From an uncultured Treponema sp. (GTDB lineage: Bacteria > Spirochaetota > Spirochaetia > Treponematales > Treponemataceae): a stretch of DNA of 6,616 nt. Under the pieces are notes generated by a model. The model searched no databases. It saw only the letters and a list, made by a program, of their open reading frames with translations, and was not told the DNA's origin. The translations under genes and the position numbers were made by a program. Numbering within the stretch: the first letter of the stretch is position 1; the number at the start of each line of letters is the position of its first letter. Positions 1 to 6,013 of the stretch are shown here, in pieces. The stretch is taken from the NCBI GenBank assembly GCA_937885175.1, contig CAKZZO010000143.1, positions 1 to 6,616 on the forward strand, in the 5' to 3' direction.

Positions 1-2
1 AG

Positions 3-266
3 ATTACCGAAGCCCTGCACAACATGAACGACAGCACGGTGGAAGTCCGCAACGCATCTTCTGAAATGGAAGAAGGCAACAAGATGATTCTTGCAGAGGT
101 GACAAACCTGCAGAACGCCACCATGGCCATGAATGAAAGCATGGAGGAAATGTCAATCGGCGCACGCAAGATTAACGAGACCGGTGCAACGCTGAGCGAC
201 ATCTCCGGCAAGGTAAAGGATTCTATCACTCAGATTGGCGAGCAGGTGGACCAGTTCAAGGTCTGA
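3..266 (+). CDS. Methyl-accepting chemotaxis protein, C-terminal fragment
   Basis: The gene enters from the left edge, and only its last 87 codons are present before the TGA at 264-266. The visible protein begins ITEALHNMNDST and is a continuous amphipathic helix with heptad spacing and no membrane segment. It is rich in Glu, Met, Asn and Ser and ends GEQVDQFKV. This matches the C-terminal half of the cytoplasmic four-helix signalling bundle of chemoreceptors, which transmits ligand occupancy to CheA/CheW. Glu/Gln/Ser-rich stretches could carry methylation sites for CheR/CheB, but I cannot assign them. There is no CheR-binding NWxxF pentapeptide at the C-terminus. The sensor domain, HAMP domain and hairpin tip lie outside the window, so the ligand is unknown. 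The family call is confident. A terminator follows about 80 bp downstream. Confidence 0.85.
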   Translation: MTEALHNMNDSTVEVRNASSEMEEGNKMILAEVTNLQNATMAMNESMEEMSIGARKINETGATLSDISGKVKDSITQIGEQVDQFKV

Positions 267-345
267 TGCATAAAGCAGGCAGGTTGCAAAAGTCTTCTGC
301 CTGCAATACAACAATCCGGCTATACAATTACGTATAAAATGTCAT

Positions 346-384
346 GGGGATGATACTTACTTTTTAGTCATCCCCGTTTTTTTT
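346..384 (+). terminator. Rho-independent terminator after the chemoreceptor gene
   Basis: GGGGATGA (346-353) pairs perfectly with TCATCCCC (368-375), with a 14-nt loop. G376 and a run of eight T (377-384) follow directly. This is a classical intrinsic terminator and separates the chemoreceptor unit from the ferredoxin promoter region. A weaker inverted repeat, GCAGGCAG (275-282) with CTGCCTGC (297-304), lies just after the stop codon but lacks a T-run. It may stabilise the mRNA 3' end. Confidence 0.85.
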
Positions 385-407
385 CGCGTTCAAAATTGAA
401 ACAATTG

Positions 408-435
408 TTAGCACAGCCTAATAATTACTTATAAT
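408..435 (+). promoter_or_regulatory. Possible upstream ferredoxin promoter (P1)
   Basis: A perfect -10 hexamer TATAAT lies at 430-435, with a weak -35 candidate TTAGCA at 408-413 (16-bp spacer). Its predicted start, about 442, falls inside the loop of the inverted repeat at 431-456. The -10 box overlaps the left arm of that repeat. The weak -35 makes this less certain than P2. Confidence 0.35.
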
Positions 436-456
436 GCAAGAAAATACTTGCATTAT
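431..456. promoter_or_regulatory. Perfect inverted repeat, putative operator of the ferredoxin gene
   Basis: ATAATGCAAG (431-440) and CTTGCATTAT (447-456) are exact reverse complements separated by AAAATA. The left arm covers five bases of the TATAAT of P1, and the right arm covers the -35 TTGCAT of P2. No T-run follows, so it is not a canonical terminator. A dimeric repressor bound here would block both promoters. The regulator is unknown; an iron- or redox-sensing one would suit a ferredoxin, but that is speculation. Confidence 0.5.
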
Positions 457-476
457 TGCCTTTTGTATGTTATTTT
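448..476 (+). promoter_or_regulatory. Ferredoxin promoter (P2)
   Basis: A -35 TTGCAT (448-453) and a -10 TATTTT (471-476) are separated by 17 bp, matching the sigma-70 layout. The predicted start near 483 gives a leader of about 26 nt that contains the ribosome binding site GAGAGG (496-501), 7 nt before the ATG at 509. Confidence 0.55.
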
Positions 477-508
477 AAATGTATACCATAATACAGAGAG
501 GTACTACT

Positions 509-682
509 ATGGCATACAAAATCGATGCAAGCGCATGCGTAAACTGCGGCACTTGTGAACCAGATTGCCCGGCTGGAGCAATCAGCGAGGCTGACGGACA
601 CCGCCAGATTGACGAGAATGCTTGCTTGAGCTGCGGCACTTGTGCATCCGTTTGTCCTGCATCAGCAATCGCAGAGGCATAA
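509..682 (+). CDS. 2[4Fe-4S] ferredoxin, clostridial type
   Basis: A 57-residue soluble electron carrier. It holds two CxxCxxCxxxCP cluster motifs: C10, C13, C16 and C20-P21, then C39, C42, C45 and C49-P50. Each cluster takes three cysteines from one motif and the fourth from the other, as in bacterial 2[4Fe-4S] ferredoxins. Length and internal pseudo-symmetry (each half ends CPA.AI) are typical of the small anaerobe form, which carries low-potential electrons for enzymes such as pyruvate:ferredoxin oxidoreductase or hydrogenase; the actual partners are not visible here. The start at 509 is preferred over an in-frame ATG at 479, because GAGAGG (496-501) sits 7 nt before 509 and the 479 codon overlaps the -10 region of P2. 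It appears monocistronic, with its own promoter region and terminator, and a possible operator upstream. Confidence 0.95.
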   Translation: MAYKIDASACVNCGTCEPDCPAGAISEADGHRQIDENACLSCGTCASVCPASAIAEA

Positions 683-684
683 CA

Positions 685-723
685 AAAACAAAAAAAACGG
701 CGTTCTGCCGTTTTTTTTGTTTT
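685..723. terminator. Strong symmetrical terminator after the ferredoxin gene
   Basis: A perfect 17-bp stem (685-701 with 707-723) closes on the 5-nt loop GTTCT. The core is ACGGC/GCCGT, the left arm carries an eight-A tract and the right arm the matching eight-T tract. The A/T symmetry would allow termination in both directions. It begins two bases after the ferredoxin stop codon. Confidence 0.9.
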
Positions 724-777
724 AAAGCATGCCGCATGTTCCTGCTTAAAGTCACTTTCTTTTCCAAAGGCTTACAC

Positions 778-806
778 TTGACCGAGTCTCTGTTTTTATA
801 TACGAT
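778..806 (+). promoter_or_regulatory. Promoter of the membrane protein/M23 operon
   Basis: TTGACC (778-783) and TACGAT (801-806) are separated by exactly 17 bp. Transcription would start 6-8 nt after the -10, at about 812-814, which coincides with the ATG at 813. No Shine-Dalgarno sequence precedes that ATG, so the mRNA is predicted to be leaderless. Confidence 0.5.
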
Positions 807-812
807 TTTCTT

Positions 813-1193
813 ATGATAAAAAAAATTGCACAGGGATATAAAAAATATTTTACGTCTGCGGCAAAAGTCCTTTTGCTTCTGGCAGTTTGTACGCTTTTAG
901 GTGCCGCCATCGTTTATCCCCTTTGGTCTTTTTCCACTGCCCATCCTACAGAATACACTATCGGCACGCTTTTCATTATTGCACTCATCCTCTCAATTCT
1001 TCTGGTAAAAAAAATCATAAAAATCGGTATAGGGAAAAGTCTTTTTACAGCGGCTCGGATTGCTACCGTCATGCTGGGGATTTACGCTGCAATTACATTG
1101 GTACTGCATGAAAGACGTGTTTTTGCCCTGCCCGTCATTTTGCTCACGATTATTGTATATGGAGTCCTGACCTTTGGACGTGATAAAAAATAA
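813..1193 (+). CDS. Small integral membrane protein of unknown function
   Basis: A 126-residue protein that I do not recognise. It has a basic N-terminus (MIKKIAQGYKK) and four likely membrane helices at about residues 16-40, 48-66, 79-98 and 103-121. Short basic segments lie between and after them (KKIIK after helix 2, HERR after helix 3, GRDKK at the C-terminus). Three of these would be cytoplasmic only if the topology is not a simple alternation, so I do not assign orientation. No catalytic motif is evident. No Shine-Dalgarno sequence precedes the ATG at 813, and the promoter prediction puts +1 at the start codon. Its 3' end overlaps the start of the M23 peptidase gene by 14-20 bp, so the two are almost certainly co-transcribed and translationally coupled. 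That suggests an envelope role, but it is context only. Confidence 0.75.
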   Translation: MIKKIAQGYKKYFTSAAKVLLLLAVCTLLGAAIVYPLWSFSTAHPTEYTIGTLFIIALILSILLVKKIIKIGIGKSLFTAARIATVMLGIYAAITLVLHERRVFALPVILLTIIVYGVLTFGRDKK

Positions 1194-2133
1194 TTGTGCC
1201 TGCATCCTTTTTCTTTTAGCCTGTACCTGTGCGCTTTCTCAGGAAAAAGCACTCCCCTCCCCCATCACCATTGATTCCGCCTATCTGCCCGCTATCGAAA
1301 GCCTCAGCCCTCGTATTCCTATTCCCGAAGAAAAGGCCTCCATACAGAATTTCGCGCTTAAAGACTTTAACGATGACACAAGCCTTTTTTACCGTAAGGC
1401 GGCTGCGGGTGAGGAAGTTTCCCTGCACTTTTACCGCTACAGAGCAAGACAAGACGACAGTCTGCAGTCCATTGCGGCACGGCTGAACATTCCGCAGGAG
1501 ACACTGGCAACCGCAAATAATCTGGAAAGCCCCGATGTAAATCTTAGCGGAAAGGAACTGATTCTACCGACAGGAGCAGGACTTTTTATTCCCAGCGAGC
1601 CATGGAAAGCACTGGAAATCCTGCTGGAAAAAGAATATGCCCCAAAGCTTTCTGAAAAGACCCCCAGATACATCTTGCAGGGCCGTTCATTCTACTTTGT
1701 GCAGGACGCAAGGCTCACTCCAACCCAGCGGGCATTTTTCCTGGACACCTCCATGAAAATGCCTTTGTCAGAAATCGTACTCACCTCAAACTTCGGTTAT
1801 CGCGTAAGCCCCATCTCAAAGACATGGAAATTTCACTCAGGCGTAGACCTTGCCGCTCCAGAAGGAACGGACGTGTATGCATGCAAGCAGGGAATTGTAA
1901 CGACTCTTTTGAAAAACAACCCAACCTTTGGAAATTGCATTATCCTGCAGCACGCAAACGGTCTGACCAGCACCTATGCCCATCTTTCCCGCATCACAAT
2001 AAAAATGGGAGCACAGGTTTCCACTGGAGAGAAAATCGGCGAAGTGGGAAGCACAGGAGCGTCCACCGGCCCCCACCTGCATTTTGAAGTACGCCACAAG
2101 GGAAATCCCACAAATCCGTTAAAAAATTTTTGA
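1174..2133 (+). CDS. LysM domain M23 family metallopeptidase (cell-wall endopeptidase)
   Basis: A 319-residue exported protein. A short hydrophobic leader (11-17) ends in LLAC (C17), a plausible spirochaetal lipobox; signal peptidase I cleavage after ALS22 is the alternative. A LysM peptidoglycan-binding domain spans about residues 86-133 (DSLQSIAARLNIP, then a LILP end). The M23 (lysostaphin/LytM-like) domain covers about 200-315. Its zinc site looks intact: H221 and D225 in HSGVD, and H303 in HLHF. H270 (YAHL) and H301 fit the catalytic histidines. An active zinc endopeptidase cutting peptidoglycan cross-links in the periplasm is therefore expected, in contrast to degenerate EnvC/NlpD-type activators. 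The start is non-ATG: TTG at 1174 has GGAG (1161-1164) 9 nt upstream, while GTG at 1180 lacks a well-placed site. Both overlap the upstream gene. No clear terminator follows. Confidence 0.93.
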   Translation: MDVIKNNCACILFLLACTCALSQEKALPSPITIDSAYLPAIESLSPRIPIPEEKASIQNFALKDFNDDTSLFYRKAAAGEEVSLHFYRYRARQDDSLQSIAARLNIPQETLATANNLESPDVNLSGKELILPTGAGLFIPSEPWKALEILLEKEYAPKLSEKTPRYILQGRSFYFVQDARLTPTQRAFFLDTSMKMPLSEIVLTSNFGYRVSPISKTWKFHSGVDLAAPEGTDVYACKQGIVTTLLKNNPTFGNCIILQHANGLTSTYAHLSRITIKMGAQVSTGEKIGEVGSTGASTGPHLHFEVRHKGNPTNPLKNF

Positions 2134-2140
2134 GATTTTT

Positions 2141-2169
2141 TTGACGTATCAAGTTTTCAACCCTATACA
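2141..2169 (+). promoter_or_regulatory. Promoter of the PEGA-protein gene
   Basis: TTGACG (2141-2146) and TATACA (2164-2169) with a 17-bp spacer are each five of six to the sigma-70 consensus. The predicted start near 2176 gives a leader of about 33 nt. A weak AGGT ribosome binding site (2199-2202) lies before the ATG at 2209. It begins only 7 bp after the M23 stop codon, so the PEGA gene can be transcribed independently. Confidence 0.7.
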
Positions 2170-2208
2170 GAGCATTTTAATTGATATATACTGATAATAG
2201 GTTTCCCT

Positions 2209-3201
2209 ATGGTGATGATGAAAAAAGGTTTTGCAAAGGCATTGCTCATCTCCTCACTTTTTTTCCTGCTGTCTGCGGTGCAGGCAGAATCGTTTCGTGT
2301 GCGTGCCGTTACTCCGGTAGCATTTACAGACCTGTTTACAGAGACTCATGCAGAAGCAGGCATAAACGATGCCATACTCATTTCCTTGCCCAAGGATATG
2401 ACCTACATCAGCGGAATTGAACTGCACTTTAAGATTCCGGAAATCATCGCTTCATGGCGGGATACCATTGCCTATTCTCTCTACGATGACCTTTCGCCCC
2501 GCCCCACGGCAAAAAACATAGACTACAGCGGCACGAGAATTACGGTAGGAACCTTTCCTGGTCGTCTGTCCCATACCATCTACATACCTCTGACTGATGA
2601 CATAAACATAAAAGACAGCCCTTACCACGAAAAACTGGCTGTCATTCCCAATACAAAAGACCGTATTATATTTTTCAGAATGCAGCTTGCCATGAAAGGT
2701 GTTCCTGAAGCATTTGAAGATGCCAGTTTTGAATTTACGGCAAAACCAATCCTCATCAGCAAGGGAAAACTGAACCTCACCATTAACGAGCCAAAGTCTG
2801 CCTCCACTCCCTACACCCTTGTCATCGACAACAAGCAAGTGTCCTTGGCAAAGGATGGAATTCTTCTGGATCTCGGTGAGCATCATCTTTCAATTACCAG
2901 CGAGAACTATCGCAATGAGGTCCGCACCTTTAGGATTGAACAGGCAAAAACAACAAGCCTTGTCGTAAACCTTCGAGGCATCGCTCCCCTGCTTAAAATT
3001 GCAAGTCCAGAAAATGCGCAGGTATTCTTAGATGGAAATAGCGTTGAAACCACAAAGGAGCCTTTTGAAATCACTCCCGGAGACCACGCGGTTCGTTTTG
3101 TTATCGGAGACTATGAAGTAGTACGCACGGTAACTGCTGTAAACGGTCGCTCATACAATGTAAACCTTTCCATTGATGCCACCGTATCAGAAGAAGAATA
3201 A
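2209..3201 (+). CDS. Exported protein with two tandem PEGA-like domains
   Basis: A 330-residue secreted or periplasmic protein. The signal peptide has a KK n-region, a hydrophobic core at about 8-22, and the cleavage motif AVQA26|ES. Residues 27-185 form a beta-rich region that I cannot assign to a family. The C-terminal part is two similar units of about 60 residues (about 188-256 and 261-325). Each has a short VxxDxxxV strand, a loop, an LxxGxHxxxxxxxxY segment and a closing SxxVNL strand. The second unit (VFLDGNSV, ITPGDHAVRF, YNVNL) fits the PEGA surface-layer-associated fold well; the first is more diverged. PEGA domains are usually extracytoplasmic and are often found in spirochaete envelope proteins; their ligands are mostly unknown. 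The start at 2209 has AGGT 7 nt upstream; in-frame ATGs at 2215 and 2218 are also possible. The function is unassigned; neighbours point to the envelope. Confidence 0.8.
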   Translation: MVMMKKGFAKALLISSLFFLLSAVQAESFRVRAVTPVAFTDLFTETHAEAGINDAILISLPKDMTYISGIELHFKIPEIIASWRDTIAYSLYDDLSPRPTAKNIDYSGTRITVGTFPGRLSHTIYIPLTDDINIKDSPYHEKLAVIPNTKDRIIFFRMQLAMKGVPEAFEDASFEFTAKPILISKGKLNLTINEPKSASTPYTLVIDNKQVSLAKDGILLDLGEHHLSITSENYRNEVRTFRIEQAKTTSLVVNLRGIAPLLKIASPENAQVFLDGNSVETTKEPFEITPGDHAVRFVIGDYEVVRTVTAVNGRSYNVNLSIDATVSEEE

Positions 3202-3284
3202 AACAGTTTTCCTGGCTCCTTTTTCCTAAAAAAGACACAAATTTCTTTAAAAATACTAAAGATTTTTACCCTTATGGGCGATAA

Positions 3285-3372
3285 TATAATTGTAGGGCGC
3301 AATTATCCCCTCCCACCCATTGTTGCCCTACTGCCTGATGGGCATAGGCCGGCGCAAGCCGGTCTTTTTTTT
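3285..3372 (+). ncRNA. Candidate small C-rich RNA (promoter to terminator)
   Basis: A perfect -10 TATAAT lies at 3285-3290, and the strong terminator at 3346-3372 follows. Transcription starting at about 3297 would yield an RNA of roughly 75 nt. It contains the C-rich stretch CCCCTCCCACCC (3307-3318), which could pair with purine-rich ribosome binding sites, as in known C-rich regulatory RNAs. TGCCC (3324-3328) can pair with GGGCA (3340-3344). Alternatively, CCCAT (3316-3320) can pair with ATGGG (3338-3342). No convincing -35 exists (ATTTTT at 17-bp spacing), so this may simply be the 3' untranslated region of the PEGA gene. No open reading frame of note lies inside. Confidence 0.35.
3346..3372 (+). 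terminator. Rho-independent terminator with a GCAA tetraloop
   Basis: AGGCCGGC (3346-3353) pairs with GCCGGTCT (3358-3365), with one G-T wobble. The stem is capped by GCAA, a stable GNRA tetraloop, and followed by T up to 3372. It ends transcription from the PEGA gene or from the candidate small RNA, just before the PBP promoter. Confidence 0.9.
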
Positions 3373-3377
3373 ACGAT

Positions 3378-3406
3378 TTGACAGGCAGTAAGCAAATCTT
3401 TACAAT
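3378..3406 (+). promoter_or_regulatory. Near-consensus promoter of the class A PBP gene
   Basis: TTGACA (3378-3383, perfect) and TACAAT (3401-3406, five of six) are separated by the ideal 17 bp. The predicted start, about 3412-3414, is only 2-4 nt before the ATG at 3416, giving an essentially leaderless mRNA. GATTTG (3375-3380) and CAAATC (3393-3398) form a 6-bp inverted repeat around the -35 that might bind a regulator. Confidence 0.8.
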
Positions 3407-3415
3407 ATAAATGAT

Positions 3416-5983
3416 ATGACTAAGATTAAAAAGTCTACCTATGTGTTGGTATTCGGTCTTTTTATGTGCGCAATCCTGTTTGGCACCGGACTGGGTATTG
3501 CCTTAGCACAGACAAAATATATCATAGACAACGAACAATTTACCGAATTCTCCACTGCCCTTCCAACCAAATTGCTGGACATCAACGGTGAATTAATTAC
3601 CGAACTGGCAGGTGAGGAAAGACGAGAAATCATCAGCATTAAGAAACTGCCCCAACACATGCTGGACGCATTGATTTCTCGCGAAGACCGTGTATTCTAT
3701 CAGCACCACGGCTTTACGGTAAAGGCGATTCTCCGTGCTGTAGTAGGAAAACTGACACGCCGTTCATTGGGCGGTGGCTCCACATTGACCCAGCAGATTG
3801 CCGGTACGCTTTTTTGTGACCGTACTGACATGTCCTATACCCGTAAGCTCAAGGAACTGTGGTGGGCAATCCAAATGGAAAGACGCTACTCAAAAGACGA
3901 AATCCTTGAACTCTACTTAAACAAGATTTATTTTGGTGGCGGAACCTACGGTATCAATGCTGCAAGCAAATATTACTTTGGACACGGAGCGGAAGAAATC
4001 AGTCCTGCTGAGGCTGCAATTCTGGTCATCCAGCTTTCAAACCCGGCCTTTTACAATCCTTTTGACTACCCCAACCGGGCTATGGCACGTCAGGAAGACG
4101 TATTGAATACCATGGTTGACGCAGGATATATCACTCGGGAAGAAGCGGACGAGTCTTTCAATGAATACTGGGGAACCTTTGACTTTACCCGCACAGGAAA
4201 CGCCACAACATTCAGCCACGACGACAAAGCTCCCTGGTTCAGCGAATATGTTCGCCGTGAACTGGGCGACATGATTTATGGTACAGAAGACATTTATTCC
4301 AGCGGCTTTACGGTAAACACCACCCTCGACCTAAAGCAACAGCAAGCGGCACAGGAAACGATGGATTATTACATCGCCTACGCAAACCGTGAGTACCAGA
4401 AATCAACTGGTGAGCGCAGGAACGAAGCCTTTAAGATTTACACGCCTCTTTCCGAACTGATAGCCCTTACCTTTAACATCGGCAACCTCAAAGTGTCAGA
4501 GCAGCGGAATGAGACGATTTCCCGCTCCACCTACACGCACACCTTGAATCCAGTTATCGACGTATTTTCACTGATGTTCGGTCTGGACAAACTCAAAATG
4601 AGCGTCGTAAACAAGTCAAACACCGTTACCAAGCAGAATGTCAGCAAGACGACCATTGAAGGAACTATGGTCGCCCTGGAAAACGGAACAGGACATATTA
4701 CTTCCCTGGTGGGTGGCAGTAAATACGACAGCGAAAACCAGTTTATCCGTGCCATGCAGGCTAAGGTACAGCCCGGCTCATCCTTTAAGCCCTTGTACTA
4801 CAGCGCAGCAATCGACAGCAGGCAGTTCACCGAGACAACGGCCATTTCCGACACGCCTGTTGTCTTCCATACCGCAGATGGTCGCCCCTACGTGCCCCAG
4901 AACTTTAAGGGTGAATACGAAGGCGACGTGCAATTGTGGTATGCCCTCTGCCGCTCCATGAACATTCCTTCGCTAAAAGTGCTTGACGGCATCGGTTTTG
5001 ACGCTGCCATTGACCGTGCAGTTGCTTTGCTGGGTATTTCTGCAGAAGAACTTCCCACCCGCGGCTTTGTACCAGGCTACCCCATTGGTCTGGGAGTCTG
5101 TTCCGTACGACCGATTGAAATTGCCCGTGCATACACTGTTATTGCCAGTGGCGGAAAAGAAATCACGCCCATTGCCATCCGCAGCGTAGAGGACAGAAAC
5201 GGCAATGTCTTCTTGAACCCGGAAAAAGAATTACGACAGGCACAGGCGGCAAAAGGTCAGGCTATTCAGGTTATTTCGCCCCAAACGGCATTTATTATGA
5301 CCGACTTGCTGCAAAACACCGTATCAAATGGCGGAACTCTGGCAAATCCGTCAAACTGGGGGGCAAAGTTCCGCTACACAGACTCCCGCGGCAAGCGATA
5401 CACTATGCCCGCTGGCGGAAAAACCGGTACCACGCAGAACTGGGCAGACGCATGGACAGCAGGATTTACCCCCTATTACACGTCAGTCTTTTGGTTTGGA
5501 TTTGATAAGCCCGGTCAGTCTTTGGGTCTAAAACTTACGGGTTCTACCCTTGCGGGTTACGCATGGTCAGACTTTATGTCCAAGGCAAACGAGGGACTCC
5601 CCTACAAGGAATTTGAACGACCGGCGACAGGCTTGATTCAGGCTACGGTCTGTTCTGTAAGCGGAGGCATCTTGACCCCAGACTGTGGTGACCACAAGAT
5701 TACCGCATGGTATCTGGAAGGCACACAGCCCACCGAAATCTGTACCGTACACTCAAATTCCACAAGCATACGAACCCTTGCACTGTACCGTCTGGAACGG
5801 GAAATGTATAAGGCTGGCTTTGCAAGCGAAATGCTCATAAAAGACACGGAGCCACTGCGCTTTGACCTAGCGGCTGTTTCTGGTGGTGCACAGACAGGTT
5901 TCTCCAGTGACTACACCACCCCAACAGAACTGCAACTTGATGAAAACGGCGTTGCACCTGACTACAACTTTCTGCTGGATTAA
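3416..5983 (+). CDS. mrcA: Class A penicillin-binding protein (PBP1A type)
   Basis: A bifunctional peptidoglycan synthase of 855 residues, the usual PBP1A length. It has a basic N-terminus and one membrane anchor (about 8-31), with the rest periplasmic. The GT51 glycosyltransferase domain (about 60-235) holds E90 in SREDRVFYQHHG, RSLGGGSTLTQQ (116-127), RKLKE (143-147), and ELYLNKIYFGGG with E165 and N169. It polymerises lipid II into glycan strands. A linker of about 100 residues (about 320-415) follows. The transpeptidase domain (about 416-700) has all three motifs: S455-S-F-K458, S514-M-N516 and K669-T-G671. It cross-links stem peptides and is the beta-lactam target. The C-terminal segment carries C746, C757 and C776 in the CSxSG...C...C arrangement common in PBP1A. 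The symbol is at family level. The promoter puts +1 almost at the ATG, and no Shine-Dalgarno sequence is present. Confidence 0.97.
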   Translation: MTKIKKSTYVLVFGLFMCAILFGTGLGIALAQTKYIIDNEQFTEFSTALPTKLLDINGELITELAGEERREIISIKKLPQHMLDALISREDRVFYQHHGFTVKAILRAVVGKLTRRSLGGGSTLTQQIAGTLFCDRTDMSYTRKLKELWWAIQMERRYSKDEILELYLNKIYFGGGTYGINAASKYYFGHGAEEISPAEAAILVIQLSNPAFYNPFDYPNRAMARQEDVLNTMVDAGYITREEADESFNEYWGTFDFTRTGNATTFSHDDKAPWFSEYVRRELGDMIYGTEDIYSSGFTVNTTLDLKQQQAAQETMDYYIAYANREYQKSTGERRNEAFKIYTPLSELIALTFNIGNLKVSEQRNETISRSTYTHTLNPVIDVFSLMFGLDKLKMSVVNKSNTVTKQNVSKTTIEGTMVALENGTGHITSLVGGSKYDSENQFIRAMQAKVQPGSSFKPLYYSAAIDSRQFTETTAISDTPVVFHTADGRPYVPQNFKGEYEGDVQLWYALCRSMNIPSLKVLDGIGFDAAIDRAVALLGISAEELPTRGFVPGYPIGLGVCSVRPIEIARAYTVIASGGKEITPIAIRSVEDRNGNVFLNPEKELRQAQAAKGQAIQVISPQTAFIMTDLLQNTVSNGGTLANPSNWGAKFRYTDSRGKRYTMPAGGKTGTTQNWADAWTAGFTPYYTSVFWFGFDKPGQSLGLKLTGSTLAGYAWSDFMSKANEGLPYKEFERPATGLIQATVCSVSGGILTPDCGDHKITAWYLEGTQPTEICTVHSNSTSIRTLALYRLEREMYKAGFASEMLIKDTEPLRFDLAAVSGGAQTGFSSDYTTPTELQLDENGVAPDYNFLLD

Positions 5984-6013
5984 CGAGACACTTGCCCCTC
6001 CATACCATAACTG

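Noticed and set aside
479..508. Upstream in-frame ATG for the ferredoxin, giving a 67-residue protein
   Set aside because: It overlaps the P2 -10 region and has no ribosome binding site. The ATG at 509 has GAGAGG at correct spacing and gives the standard ferredoxin length.
622..816. Plus-strand open frame running through the ferredoxin 3' end and its terminator
   Set aside because: It crosses a strong terminator, overlaps the ferredoxin out of frame and has no recognisable protein features.
2121..2141. A-run and T-run after the M23 stop as a terminator
   Set aside because: It could only form an A/T stem with no GC core, and the T-run runs into the -35 of the next promoter.
2452..2886. 144-codon minus-strand frame opposite the PEGA gene
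   Set aside because: It is fully antisense to a convincing secreted protein gene, and its translation has no family features. It is a shadow frame.
3735..4130. Search for loss of function in the PBP catalytic motifs
   Set aside because: The GT51 motifs here and the three transpeptidase motifs downstream (SSFK, SMN, KTG) are all intact, so the enzyme is expected to be active and ordinary.
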